Shown: in pieces, positions 12,082 through 21,900 of the stretch
Layout: every line of letters begins with the position of its first letter
Numbering within the stretch: position 1 is the first letter of the stretch
The notes under the pieces: model-generated
Database searches by the model: none
Seen by the model: the letters and a program-made list of their open reading frames with translations, nothing else
What the model was told of the DNA's origin: nothing
NCBI GenBank assembly: GCA_032718475.1
Contig: JAUCBJ010008806.1
Location: forward strand, 1 to 49,210
Length of the DNA stretch: 49,210 nt
Reading direction: 5' to 3'
DNA from: Nemertoderma westbladi
Taxonomy: Eukaryota; Xenacoelomorpha; Nemertodermatida; Nemertodermatidae
Program-made: the position numbers and the translations under genes

Positions 12082-14688
12082 TCAGTACCTCTCACCTCCC
12101 CCTTTCAGTCTGGGAGATCGTTGCGGGATGATTTTTGACCTCACCTCGTCATCGAATGTAATGTTGCGTTTGGGTGGGGACCCACGAGGTGTGTCCGGAT
12201 TGGACGGTGTGGAAGGAGAGTTGCGTGCTCCGACAAAGCGACGGAGGTATCGACGGTTGCGTATGAGTTTGCGCCCATTCGAGAGGAGGATTTCGAAGCG
12301 GCGGAACCCGAGTTTACCCACGATAGTGCCAGTGCGGTCCCACAGGCGTGTCCGTTGACTTTGTAGACGGACCGTCTCACCGAGAGTAAGCGGTGGGAGG
12401 GGATGTGCAGATAGGTTATAACGATCAGCCATGTCCTGTTTAAGGATACCAGCTCGAATAACAGAATCGGTGGTCGGCTTTGTGGCAAAGGAAGCAGGGT
12501 TTACTGGCACGCGGGATCGCATTGAACGTCCATAGAGTAACTGCGCAGGGGACAAACCAGTGGCAGATGGGGTGTTTCGCCACTCAAGGATGGCCTCAGC
12601 AAATGCGCGTTGATCAAGATGTTTATTAGCGGTTTGACACTTTTTTACGAGGGCCTTCATGGCATGAACCGCAGATTCGGCATGGCCATTGGATTGTGGA
12701 TATTCAGGCGAGGAGATGCGGTGTGTCACCGACCAGTCGTGGAGGAAGTTGCGGAACTCCTCTGATGTGAACTGGGGCCCTCCATCTGTAGATAGTTCGA
12801 CCGGGGCACCATAGTCCCGGAAGTATTGGGTAAATAAGTCAATAAGGTGGCGTGTAGAGGGGCGGTATGCCTCGACTATGGGCCAACCAGTGTGTCGATC
12901 AGCATATACAAGGTAATATTGATATGCGTAGGAGTACAGATCAGCGGAACATTGCTCGAATGGTCGATTTGGAAGCGGGGTTGAAATTAAGTCCTCATGT
13001 GGTTGACTACGTTGGTGTAGTTGACACGAGTCACATGACTCGACAGTGTTTTTGATGTCGGAATTCATGCCGGGCCAGTAGAACGCCTGGCGCGCGCGAC
13101 GCTTGGTACAAACAATGCCTTGATGCGAGGCATGTAACCGCTTAAGGATTTCACGACGAATGGAACTCGGGATAATGATCCTGGCTCCATATAGAATGAG
13201 GTCGCCGTCGATTGACAGTTCCGGTATTATACTTTTATATTGATGGACTGACTGTTTCGGTATGTCGTCAGTGTCTTTACCATTGGCAAGGTAATGGTAC
13301 AGATCCTGGTAGGGGATGTCTGTTTTAGCAGCGTTGATGATGATGTCGAGAGCAGGGTCATGACTGGGATGTCCGTCGGCGACTGATTCATCATCTATAG
13401 CACTGACTCGTTGGATGACGGCTGTGTGGTGGTCATCTTGGAATAATACTTCATCACTGGGTTGCGGGTCGGAGGTAGGAGCTCGTGAGAGAGCGTCGGC
13501 TGAGTGATTGTCCTTCCCTGGGACCCATTTAGCTGTAAACGTATATGGGGCAAGTTTCTCGCGGAGGCGTTGGAGACAGGGGTTCTCAATGAGGTCGAGG
13601 GTGAACCTGTTGAGGATAGAAATTAATGGTTTGTGGTCAACTTCGATGTCAAAGTGTGTGAGGCCTTGGAGATATAACTTGCACTTTGATGCAGCCCATA
13701 CGACAGCAAGTAATTCAAGCTCACACATAGCGTAGCGCGATTCGGTATTAGTTGTGAAACGAGAGCCACATTGAATGAGACGCCAGCTCGGAGGTGAGTT
13801 GAGATCAGCGTTGTGATTTTGCTGCAACACATATCCTAAGCCTTGGAGACGAGACGCATCCGTGCGAAGGACGGTGGGCAACGCAGGGTTAAAAGGTTGA
13901 AGCACTGGTGGGGAGACCAAAGCGGCTTTAACGGCATTAAAGGCGGCGGTGTGCACGTCCAACCAGAGAAATGAGTTGCGAGTTTGCAGCAGCGGTCGTA
14001 AGGGAGCGGCAACAGCGGCAATTTTATTGGAGAACTCGCCGAGTTGGTTAACTAAACCAAAAAATGAGCGGAGCTCACGGATGTTCGTTGGGATGGGCAA
14101 TTCCGAGATGGCTGATACCCGGCTGGGATCAGCTTCGACACCAGTGTGGCCAACAATATAGCCAGCAAACTCAACACTTGGCTGCGCAAAAACGATTTTG
14201 TCAGGGTTTAGAGTTATTGAAGCGTTACGACATCGGGTTAAAAGTTCCGAAACAATAGTGACGTGTTCGTCAAACGTTGTTGTATAAACGATGATGTCAT
14301 CTACAATTTTTCTACTATTTGTTAGGCCCTTGAGTGCAGCATCGCCTCGACGGCAATATTCATCCCCGGAGCATGATAGACCCATCGGTGCGCAAAGATA
14401 CATATAGCGTCCATATGGGGTCAGGAATGTAGTGAGAGGTTGGCTGTCCTCGTCAAGAGGTATTTGCCAGTACCCATGGGTCGCATCGAATTTGGAAAAG
14501 TAGCGCATTCCATGGGGAATTGAGAATACTACATCGCGGGGTGACGGAAAGGGATGAACTGGTCGGTGTATATGAATATTCAACCGTGTATGGTCGACGC
14601 ACATACGTAATTTACCGTTCTTTTTCGTTGTCACGACCAGGGGACTAACAAACTCAGTTGGGTAGTCCACTTTTGAAATAACTCCCTT
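12082..14688 (-). CDS. pol: Gypsy pol: reverse transcriptase, RNase H, integrase
   Basis: About 868 codons, in frame with the protease segment upstream but separated from it by a TAA at 14689-14691; the next codons read K-G-V-I-S-K-V before PTEFVSPLVV. Numbering from the valine at 14670: the reverse transcriptase has the finger motif VDHTRLN (25-31), catalytic D62 in FSKFDATHGYWQ and the double Asp 124-125 in IVDDIIVY. RNase H follows, with TDAS near 265, an ELELLAVVWA helix, and DHKPL. The integrase has the H-x3-H (HASHQ) and CDSC zinc site, then Asp in SADLYSY, Asp in STDGGPQF and Glu in SNGHAES, with 35 residues between the last two. The C-terminus is basic. The enzyme would copy element RNA and insert the DNA. 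All key residues seen are intact, but the upstream stop blocks fusion to gag. Confidence 0.93.
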   Translation of the reverse strand, partial: KGVISKVDYPTEFVSPLVVTTKKNGKLRMCVDHTRLNIHIHRPVHPFPSPRDVVFSIPHGMRYFSKFDATHGYWQIPLDEDSQPLTTFLTPYGRYMYLCAPMGLSCSGDEYCRRGDAALKGLTNSRKIVDDIIVYTTTFDEHVTIVSELLTRCRNASITLNPDKIVFAQPSVEFAGYIVGHTGVEADPSRVSAISELPIPTNIRELRSFFGLVNQLGEFSNKIAAVAAPLRPLLQTRNSFLWLDVHTAAFNAVKAALVSPPVLQPFNPALPTVLRTDASRLQGLGYVLQQNHNADLNSPPSWRLIQCGSRFTTNTESRYAMCELELLAVVWAASKCKLYLQGLTHFDIEVDHKPLISILNRFTLDLIENPCLQRLREKLAPYTFTAKWVPGKDNHSADALSRAPTSDPQPSDEVLFQDDHHTAVIQRVSAIDDESVADGHPSHDPALDIIINAAKTDIPYQDLYHYLANGKDTDDIPKQSVHQYKSIIPELSIDGDLILYGARIIIPSSIRREILKRLHASHQGIVCTKRRARQAFYWPGMNSDIKNTVESCDSCQLHQRSQPHEDLISTPLPNRPFEQCSADLYSYAYQYYLVYADRHTGWPIVEAYRPSTRHLIDLFTQYFRDYGAPVELSTDGGPQFTSEEFRNFLHDWSVTHRISSPEYPQSNGHAESAVHAMKALVKKCQTANKHLDQRAFAEAILEWRNTPSATGLSPAQLLYGRSMRSRVPVNPASFATKPTTDSVIRAGILKQDMADRYNLSAHPLPPLTLGETVRLQSQRTRLWDRTGTIVGKLGFRRFEILLSNGRKLIRNRRYLRRFVGARNSPSTPSNPDTPRGSPPKRNITFDDEVRSKIIPQRSPRLKGGGERY

Positions 14689-16212
14689 TTATTCCATCTG
14701 ATTGAGGTTTTCTTTGATTTCCTCGCGGTAAGCAAATGGTATGGGGCGAGCGGCGTGGACTGCATACGCCTCGTATTCCTTTTTCATGTAGATATGCATA
14801 GGGTCACCAGACATGGTGGGCAGTTCGACATTAGGTGAACTCCCGGCAAACACGTCATTGAATTCGCAAACAAGCTGTTGGTGGGTGTTTTCGATAGTTT
14901 TTATAGGTGTGTCGTCCGTGATTGGCGGTGGGGTTGACACAGTAAGCAGGTTCCCTCGTTGAGCGGTTATATAGCCGGGAATTGGAAATTCTGGGGCTAA
15001 TAGTCCGTGCTGTTTACATACAATGTATGACATTAGAAACCCATCGAAATCGGAGGTAACATATGCAACGGTGGGTATACAACGTTCATAGTAAATTATA
15101 TTAATTGAAATGGAACCAAGACATTCCATTTGTGTTTTATTTGCAGCTAACAGCGGTATGACGTCATTGGGGTTGATATACTGGGTTAAACCATGGGTTT
15201 CGACAATATAATTCGAAATTATGGTGTCATCCGCCCCAGTATCAACTACTGATGAATTTATGAAAAAGGTTGCATCATGGCAGGAGACAGAGACGCGTAT
15301 CCTAGGTGGTTTCGATGAAACAGCATAAATGAATGCATTGTTGTTGTTTATGTTTCCATCCTCGAGATCGGTTGCAATATAGCTATTATGGGAGGCTTTA
15401 TTTGGATGCGACCGACGGACAGGTTTAGGAGTCGTGGAGGTCGAGGTAGCGGACTGTTTCTTACCGCAAACAGGAGCTATGTGACCTTGTATACCACAAG
15501 CGTGACAGGTACTGGATCGATGCGGGCACTGACTCCGTTTGTGGGCTGAGTAACACTTTTGACAAGATTTTCGCCGTTCATAAGGTTGCTGGTTGGAGCG
15601 GGGGGCGGAGGGACTCCATCTTTGTTTGTGGCGTGGGCCTCGGTACCGTGGGTTGGAGGTTGATCGACCGCGGTGCTGTTCTGAATCTGTTGCATGTTTC
15701 CATCCGGATGTAGAATTTCCAGGGCCAGAAACTTTCAATGTTTTGGAGACTGCACCAGTAGCATCGTGGCGTGATTGTTCCCGGGCTCGACAAACCTTAA
15801 GAACATCGTCCAGGGTGGGGTCATCGTACTGTTCGAATATTTTCTCCCTGAGTTCGTCATCGTTGATGCCGGAAATAATTTGGGTCATAAGTTGCTGTTC
15901 CGAGCAATGGTTACAGGGTTCGGAATTACTCTGTAAGTCGGACAAGCGGACATAGTAGTCATCAAAGGATTCGCCCTGAGACTGTTTAGTGCGGGTAAAC
16001 TCCACACGGCGGCACACAACATTGGTTTTGCGACGATAATGAGCAAGGAGTTGGTCGAGAATTTCGTTGACCATCATGGTGTCGGTGACGTGCATGATGA
16101 CTCGCATCGCATCCTGAGTTTTACGGGAGATGCAGCCATAAAGGTGAACAACCTGGGCTGCGAGGTCGAGGGAGAGGATGTCGTTAACGTTATAAAAGCG
16201 TTCGAACTGTTC
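14689..16212 (-). pseudogene. gag-pro: Gypsy gag C-terminal part plus aspartic protease
   Basis: Frame-continuous with the gag start upstream but cut off by the TGA at 16213-16215, and closed by a TAA at 14689-14691. Counting from the methionine at 16107: capsid-like helices (about 1-115), a basic linker, a Cys-rich segment CQKCYSAHKRSQC (182-194), a zinc knuckle CHACGIQGHIAPVC (201-214, C-x2-C-x4-H-x4-C) and the protease active site VVDTGADDTIIS (287-298). It should package RNA and mature the polyprotein. The first codons after the TGA (E-Q-F-E-R-F) are typical capsid sequence, so the stop is a lesion within gag and not a natural gene end. Readthrough is possible but not supported. Confidence 0.85.
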
Positions 16213-16704
16213 TCACCAGGTTTTGAACTGCGCTAGGGTATAGTCGTTTGTTAATGGTTCGGGTTTGTAAGAGGAATCCACGCGGCGGGATGTCCTGTGG
16301 TCGCCAGCGGCAGCGGGCTCGGGGCCATGGCCGGGGGCTATGGCAGCGCCGCGCGGGCCCTGGGTACCAGGAACCGGTACGGCTGGGCATTGTTGATCCG
16401 TGAGGAACTGGAAGAAGGCGTTTTGCTGGTCGAGTGCAGCGGCCTGCTGTTCGCAGATGAAACCCATTAACACAGCGATGGAATCGCCTTCCACGGTTCG
16501 GTAAACTTCCTCCACGCCAGGGTTGGAGGTGATGTCGGACACGTTATGTTCGCAGACAAATTTCATAATTATGCAACGCATAGAATCTGTGTTCGTCTTG
16601 GCGTCGACGTTGATGCTGAACTGTGTGGCCCACTCCCGGAGTTGATCCTGTGGGGCGTCAGCAACGTCAGCCAAAGATGGTAAATCTTCCAAGTTGGATG
16701 CCAT
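16213..16704 (-). CDS. gag: Gypsy gag N-terminal part
   Basis: 163 codons from the ATG at 16704 (M-A-S-N-L-E-D-L) to a TGA at 16213. An upstream in-frame ATG at 16836 exists, but the segment 16705-16836 looks like leader and lies directly after the primer site, so I prefer 16704. The protein has acidic helices, then a Pro/Gly/Ala-rich stretch and ends F-K-T-W before the stop. It is in the same frame as the downstream gag-protease segment. It would form the matrix or early capsid part of the particle. Recognised by position and by continuity with the knuckle and protease, not by a specific motif. Confidence 0.75.
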   Translation of the reverse strand: MASNLEDLPSLADVADAPQDQLREWATQFSINVDAKTNTDSMRCIIMKFVCEHNVSDITSNPGVEEVYRTVEGDSIAVLMGFICEQQAAALDQQNAFFQFLTDQQCPAVPVPGTQGPRGAAIAPGHGPEPAAAGDHRTSRRVDSSYKPEPLTNDYTLAQFKTW

Positions 16705-16828
16705 AACAGATACGGTGATACAGAAAATGTGTACCAGTGTACAGTTGAGTAAAGTACGGTATGGTATTGCAGTATTGAGAACGGTATTGCAAAGTTCAGA
16801 AGTTGGGGTGTATCGCTGAGGTAGCAGA

Positions 16829-16845
16829 CTACACAAACTGCGCCA
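16829..16845 (-). promoter_or_regulatory. primer binding site of the Gypsy element
   Basis: On the minus strand TGGCGCAGTTTGTGTAG begins at the first base after the 5' LTR. TGG pairs with the CCA end of a tRNA. Which tRNA is used cannot be settled by eye. Confidence 0.75.
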
Positions 16846-17113
16846 TGCTATGTTGTGAGGTGAGCCGAAAGATAGAACAAGAGTTTATCTGAAGCATGTA
16901 CACAACATAATAATCAATATAATACATATATAGATGTGATAGATAAGTCAGCAGTCAGGTGGGCGCCGACTGCATAGCAGATATACCAGATACCGGTATG
17001 GTAGGTATCAGTATGCAATAAGAAGAACTAGGTATATGCAGTAAGGCAACCGACAGAACAGTATAACATACATATATACTATATGGCTACGAGTAGGTCA
17101 CGAGTATCTCTCA
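16846..17113 (-). repeat. 5' LTR of the Gypsy element (268 bp)
   Basis: Near-identical to 11776-12043 (three differences). It should hold the promoter and the RNA start. It carries the same ATACCGGTAT palindrome (16990-16999). The primer site lies immediately inside. Confidence 0.95.
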
Positions 17114-17118
17114 GACAT
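17114..17118. other. target site duplication GACAT (right)
   Basis: It matches 11771-11775. The next bases, TGTGGTTGCATGGGCGG, complete the minisatellite unit broken at the left side. Confidence 0.95.
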
Positions 17119-17789
17119 TGTGGTTGCATGGGCGGAACATCCGTTGGAAGACATTGTGGTTGCAGGGGCGCGAGATCCGTTGGAAGACATTGTGGTTGCA
17201 GGGGCGCGAGATCCGTTGGAAGACATTGTGGTTGCAGGGGCGGGAGATCCGTTGGAGGACATTGTGGTTGCAGGGGCGTGAGATCCGTTGGAAGACATTG
17301 TGGTTGCAGGGGCGCGAGATTCGTTGGAAGACATTGTGGTTGAAGGGGCGGGAGATCCGTTGGAAGACATTGTGGTTGCAGGGGCGCGAGATCCGTTGGA
17401 AGACATTGTGGTTGCAGGGGTGCGAGATCCGTTGGAAGACATTGTGGTTGCAGGGGCGCGAGATCCGTTGGAAGACATTGTGGTTGCAGGGGCGCGAGAT
17501 TCGTTGGAAGACATTGTGGTTGCAGGGGCGGGAGATCCGTTGGAGGACATTGTGGTTGCAGGGGCGGGAGATCCGTTGGAGGACATTGTGGTTGCAGGGA
17601 CGGTAGATCCGTTGGAGGACATTGTGGTTGCAGGGATGGGAGATCCGTTGGAGGACATTGTGGTTGCAGGGACGGTAGATCCGTTTGAGGACATTGTGGT
17701 TGCAGGGACGGGAGATCCGTTGGAGGACATTGTGGTTGCAGGAACAGGAGATCCGTTGGAGGACATTGTGGTTGCAGGGACGGTAGATC
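17119..17789. repeat. 36-bp GC-rich minisatellite, right part (about 19 units)
   Basis: This is the continuation of the array at 4691-11775. These units are enriched in the GCGCGAGAT form and, near the right edge, in ACGGTAGAT and ATGGGAGAT forms not common on the left, so the edge has diverged. The array ends inside a unit at GTAGATC, where the 1.15-kb arm begins with TGTTCGCGC. Confidence 0.95.
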
Positions 17790-18955
17790 TGTTCGCGCTT
17801 TTAGACCTTTAGCAGTTTAACCTGCCAATTTTAGGTGTCTTCTTGTTTATAAATCGACTTTAGCCTATAACAACTGTTTAGTACACATAAAGTAACATTA
17901 GCCGAAGCCAGTCTATCCGCGATCATTCACCCACTGTTAAGGGAGACTGGATTCGGATGCTTTGATCTTATTGCGGTGCAGACCTACTGTATTATTCGAT
18001 TGATCGTTACTATATAATCCCTGACAATATTATTCACTTTCGGGGAAATATTAACAGTTCCTTTAGGACGTGGCGCTTTAAATATATAAAACACAGTTAT
18101 GACTTATACTAAACACAACGCGATAGCTATTGAGTTTCGTAAAAGGCGCATTCTTTAGGAGATGCCTTATTATCTGTCACACTACTGCACACAATTTCAA
18201 ACCACTTCACACTGATTTGCCGACCGTCACTGAATTTGATTATGAAATAGCATTTACTTCACACAAAAACCTCTATAATGTAAGTCGCAATTGCTACCGG
18301 TTACCGGCCCTCTTACCTTCAATAACCAAGAAGATTGGGGTTTTATGATTATTTATCGTTATTCTCCAAATATAACAACATATCCATCCATATATATCAA
18401 TTAATAACAGACAGTAAACAGAAGTAAAATAATGCGGTGAAATGTATGTGGCCAGTGTTGATTACAGTTTTTTCATCAGGTGCCAGGGTGCAGTTTGTTA
18501 TCCGGCAGATAATAGGTTTACGTTTCTATAATCAAAGCTATCTAATGTTCCGGTCAAAGTCTGAAACTTCCACAGAAGCACAGAAGAATCCTAAGCCGGT
18601 ATTCTGGGCTTGGAAAAGATAAACACTAACACTGACATGCCTAGTACGGTTTACGTAGGCTCTTGTCCCACATAAAATGAAAATCGCTCTGATTGGCTGA
18701 GCCGAACAAAGAACAAAGAAAGGTTCCACGTTGGCAGTAAATCAGCTGACAGATGTCGTCATCTGAGTTCCAGTCTTTAGAGTATTATGCGCATTGCGGC
18801 AAAAATGGCTTGTTAAGTCCGCTAAAGCACACATGCAGACATAGCGGGTAAAAATGGCTTGTTAATGTCCGCTAAAACACCTACACGGTATATTGCGGAG
18901 AAAAATGGCTTTTTACATCCGCAAAAGCTTTTACACCGCTCCCAGAAAATGGGAT
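17790..18955 (+). repeat. left arm of a long inverted repeat (about 1.15 kb)
   Basis: It begins TGTTCGCGCTTTTAGACC and is matched in reverse complement by 36277-37426 (end GGTCTGAAAGCGCGAACA), collinear over the whole length at roughly 80-85 percent by eye with small indels. Landmarks shared in order: GCAGTTTAACCTGCCAA, TTAGCCGAAGCCAGTCTAT, AACAGTTCCTTTAGGACGTG, GGCGCATTCTTTAGGAGATG, AATGTAAGTCGCAAT and GCTCTGATTGG. The inner end holds three to four imperfect 45-bp repeats with AAAATGGCTTNTTA and TCCGCTAAA boxes (about 18795-18955). No gene is seen in it. It may be the terminal inverted repeat of a large transposon. Confidence 0.85.
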
Positions 18956-18961
18956 TTGAGT

Positions 18962-21900
18962 CTATAAAATATACAAAATCACAGTTTCTAAAATATAAGA
19001 ATACTCTAAACTACTAGTCCTTCTTATGTGAACGGCGTTTACAATGGCGCTAACAACCTTCAGAGCGTGTTTTAAGACAGCAGCTCTTACTGGTCCCTGA
19101 CGAGTCGTCTGTACGAGAGCGGTAGGTGGGCCGTGAGTAGTGAGAAACTTCCTCGGTTTGATGGTTCTTTCCAACTCACGTTCTCGGGCTCTATTTTCAT
19201 AGGGTCGCCTATGAACTTCCTGTAGTTCTGGATGCGAGTTGATGAACAAGTCACCGTATTCCGGATCTTGATGGATGAAGTTGATCAAGTTATAGGAATT
19301 AAGATCATTGGGATTAATGTTCCTGAGATATTTACGAACAAATTTGGTCGAAATATTCTCGCCAAGACGCTTCATTAGTTCGTAACTCGGTGTGCGAGAT
19401 TTTTGTTCAACGGATGCGAATAGATACGGCTGGAACGCATAAACTCCTTCATATGCACGTCCAGGGTATTATCGATGACGTGACTCACAATGTAGATCCG
19501 CGTTCGCTTCCCAGGCTCGAATGTAGCATAAGGTAATCATTTCATCTACGCTTTCCAGATCTCGGTTAAAAGGGCAATCAAAACTTGCATGTCCTTTAAA
19601 CTGACAATGATGGCATTGAGTCATAAATTGGGGGCAGACTGCGAAAATGTGCAAGTTATTGCATCTGCAATACGCACAATAGATATCCATCGTAGGTTGT
19701 TCACGGAAGTAGGAGCAGGGTACATTGGAGTCCACCGGGGTGAAATGGTCTCGAGATGCGCATAATCGGCAATGTTTCCTAGAGACATAGTTGGCATGCC
19801 GATAATCGTACGCGGTGAGACATTGTGGACCTTGATACCATTCCAGGACATAGTTGTTGTCACTGCTCCGGGGTGATGTTGGTTGAATCTCCTCGGATTC
19901 AAAGCATATTGGTTTGTCTTCCAAATGCATAGTGGAGATAGGTGTAGCTGTCTCCTCAAGCGAACCCAGTGTCTGAACTTCCACGATAGAATAACCCGTG
20001 GGGATTCGGGGTCTTTGTATAACAGAGGAATGTAAGTTCTGTATACAAACGTCCTTGAAAATGGCGAATCCAGCACTGTCTAACTTCTCAGCAGCTGAGT
20101 CTCTTAGGCTGAGCTTGGTCAGAGCGCAGTCCTTGAACTGACTATCAACGTTGCGGAACGGTGTCAGAAAGCGCTTAAAACATTTGAAGCGGATGAATTT
20201 ATTGTGTTCATCTAGCTTGGCGAGTTAGGTTCCAAGCATTAAGGGATGGGTGCGTATAGTACGACTGCACACATCGGCTAGCCAACCGGCAAGTGCGGCG
20301 TTCTCGAGGATAGTGTACATAGCTAATGAGGGACGAAGGGGACCACTCATAAAGCTATACACGATGCCAGGTGCGGTCAATAGTCTGTCGAAGTATAATC
20401 GAGAATAATGATCTCCATATACTTGTTGATAGTTGATAGGGTTTCCGACTTTGAAATTCCATCCGTATTCTTGGAAGGCAAGATGTCCGATGGATGTTCA
20501 TTGTACTCTATTGATGCCGCTGGGTGTATTGGCATACATAGTTCGGAAGAAACCTCGGCCTTCTGCCCATAGAGCAATCAGCTGGGTGTCTACGAAAGGA
20601 TATGGGATATTCTCCATGTTCCTAAAGTCGTTTTGGAGGTCTCCATAAACAGCTGAGCCGATTTTAAGAATTCTTTCGTTAAACAATATTTCGAGCACGG
20701 GCTGGGGTAACATCGATCCATCTATACCCATGGCCTGTTTGTGCTCGGTGTCGGTGATGTAACGCTGCGCGAGTTCGAATTGTCCATGTCGTAGTTTCTT
20801 TTGTATCTCGGTGAGAGTCTCAAAAGAATAACCAATCACGTCGGAACACGCTCGAGTAAACACGTGGGTATAACCAGCTAGTCCTCGTATATGTATCATG
20901 CGCATAGTTCCCAGTTCTCCGACCGGAACGCTACCTTCGTTATCGTAAGTGACAACTCCATACATTTCGATAATGTTAAGAGTTTCGTTCCACTCTTTAG
21001 TGGCGTTCTCTAGGGTCATCCCCACCGGATGCCATAAGATCTCCATCTCCATATCTTTGTATTCTCTCTTCCTCGAATAATACGTCGAGATTCCAATGGA
21101 CTAATCGAGTTTTAATAAATCCATCGAGATTATACGGAGGCGTGATATCCTTCTCTATTCTGGAAACATTGTAGGGTTTTCTGAATGAGTTTACTTTCAC
21201 TAACTGATCCAGATGTTTCTGCAATTGTTCGAGTTCGACAATATCGAGAGGATTTATTAGTGGTAGAAACCTTAGACTATGTGTCGGATCTTCAGGTTTT
21301 ACCATATAATATTGAGTTAGATTGACATAATAAGGGTGGTCTTTGATCCCATAAAACGAGTTCGGTAAAGGTCTAGCACGTATGTTGACCTCGTGTACCA
21401 TACGACGGACAAGATCCGCTCGATTGTCTGGAGGTTCAACGAGTATAGCGTCGACGCGTCAGTCATAAGGATTTGAGCTTCGGGTTGGGCTAAAGCTGCT
21501 TCCTCTCTCTCATCCATTTCGATGTGTTTCTCCTCGAGCTGATTTTCCTCCGCCCGTCGTTGTAAGTGTTTGTCTAAAAACTCTTGTAGAGAATAGGTTC
21601 GTCCAAGTTCGATGTCTTCCTCGAGGTTCTGGATTTCTCTATCGAACTGGGGTAAGGCCAATTCCTTCACCGCTTGGACTGGTTGCTGCAATTTGCGTTT
21701 CTCTAAACAATCGTAAGTCCCTTTTCCGATCTTCTGCCGAATAGCGTCTAACGCGTTTCGTACAACGCTCTCCTCGACTTCGGTGACTGGTTGTATCGGG
21801 GTTAAACCGGGACGATTATATGGGTTGAACGGCAATATTAAATGTTCGCGTCCCAATCCGGTTAGGTAGGATGGGCGAATATCTAGAGAGCCCACTACCG

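Larger units (their letters stand above)
11776..17113 (-). mobile_element. Ty3/Gypsy LTR retrotransposon, near-complete, 5,338 bp
   Basis: The element lies on the minus strand inside the 36-bp minisatellite. In transcription order it has: the 5' LTR (16846-17113), a primer site starting TGGCGCAGT directly next to it, gag, protease, reverse transcriptase, RNase H, integrase, a purine tract (12044-12055) and the 3' LTR (11776-12043). Domain order PR-RT-RH-IN is that of Ty3/Gypsy. Gag to integrase is one reading frame broken by two stop codons (TGA at 16213-16215, TAA at 14689-14691). No chromodomain is evident. The LTRs differ at three positions, so insertion is recent. The two stops probably make this copy non-autonomous. 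Confidence 0.95.

Noticed and set aside
12128-16390. Open frames on the plus strand and other frames within the Gypsy element
   Set aside because: Shadows of the real gag-pol frame on the minus strand.
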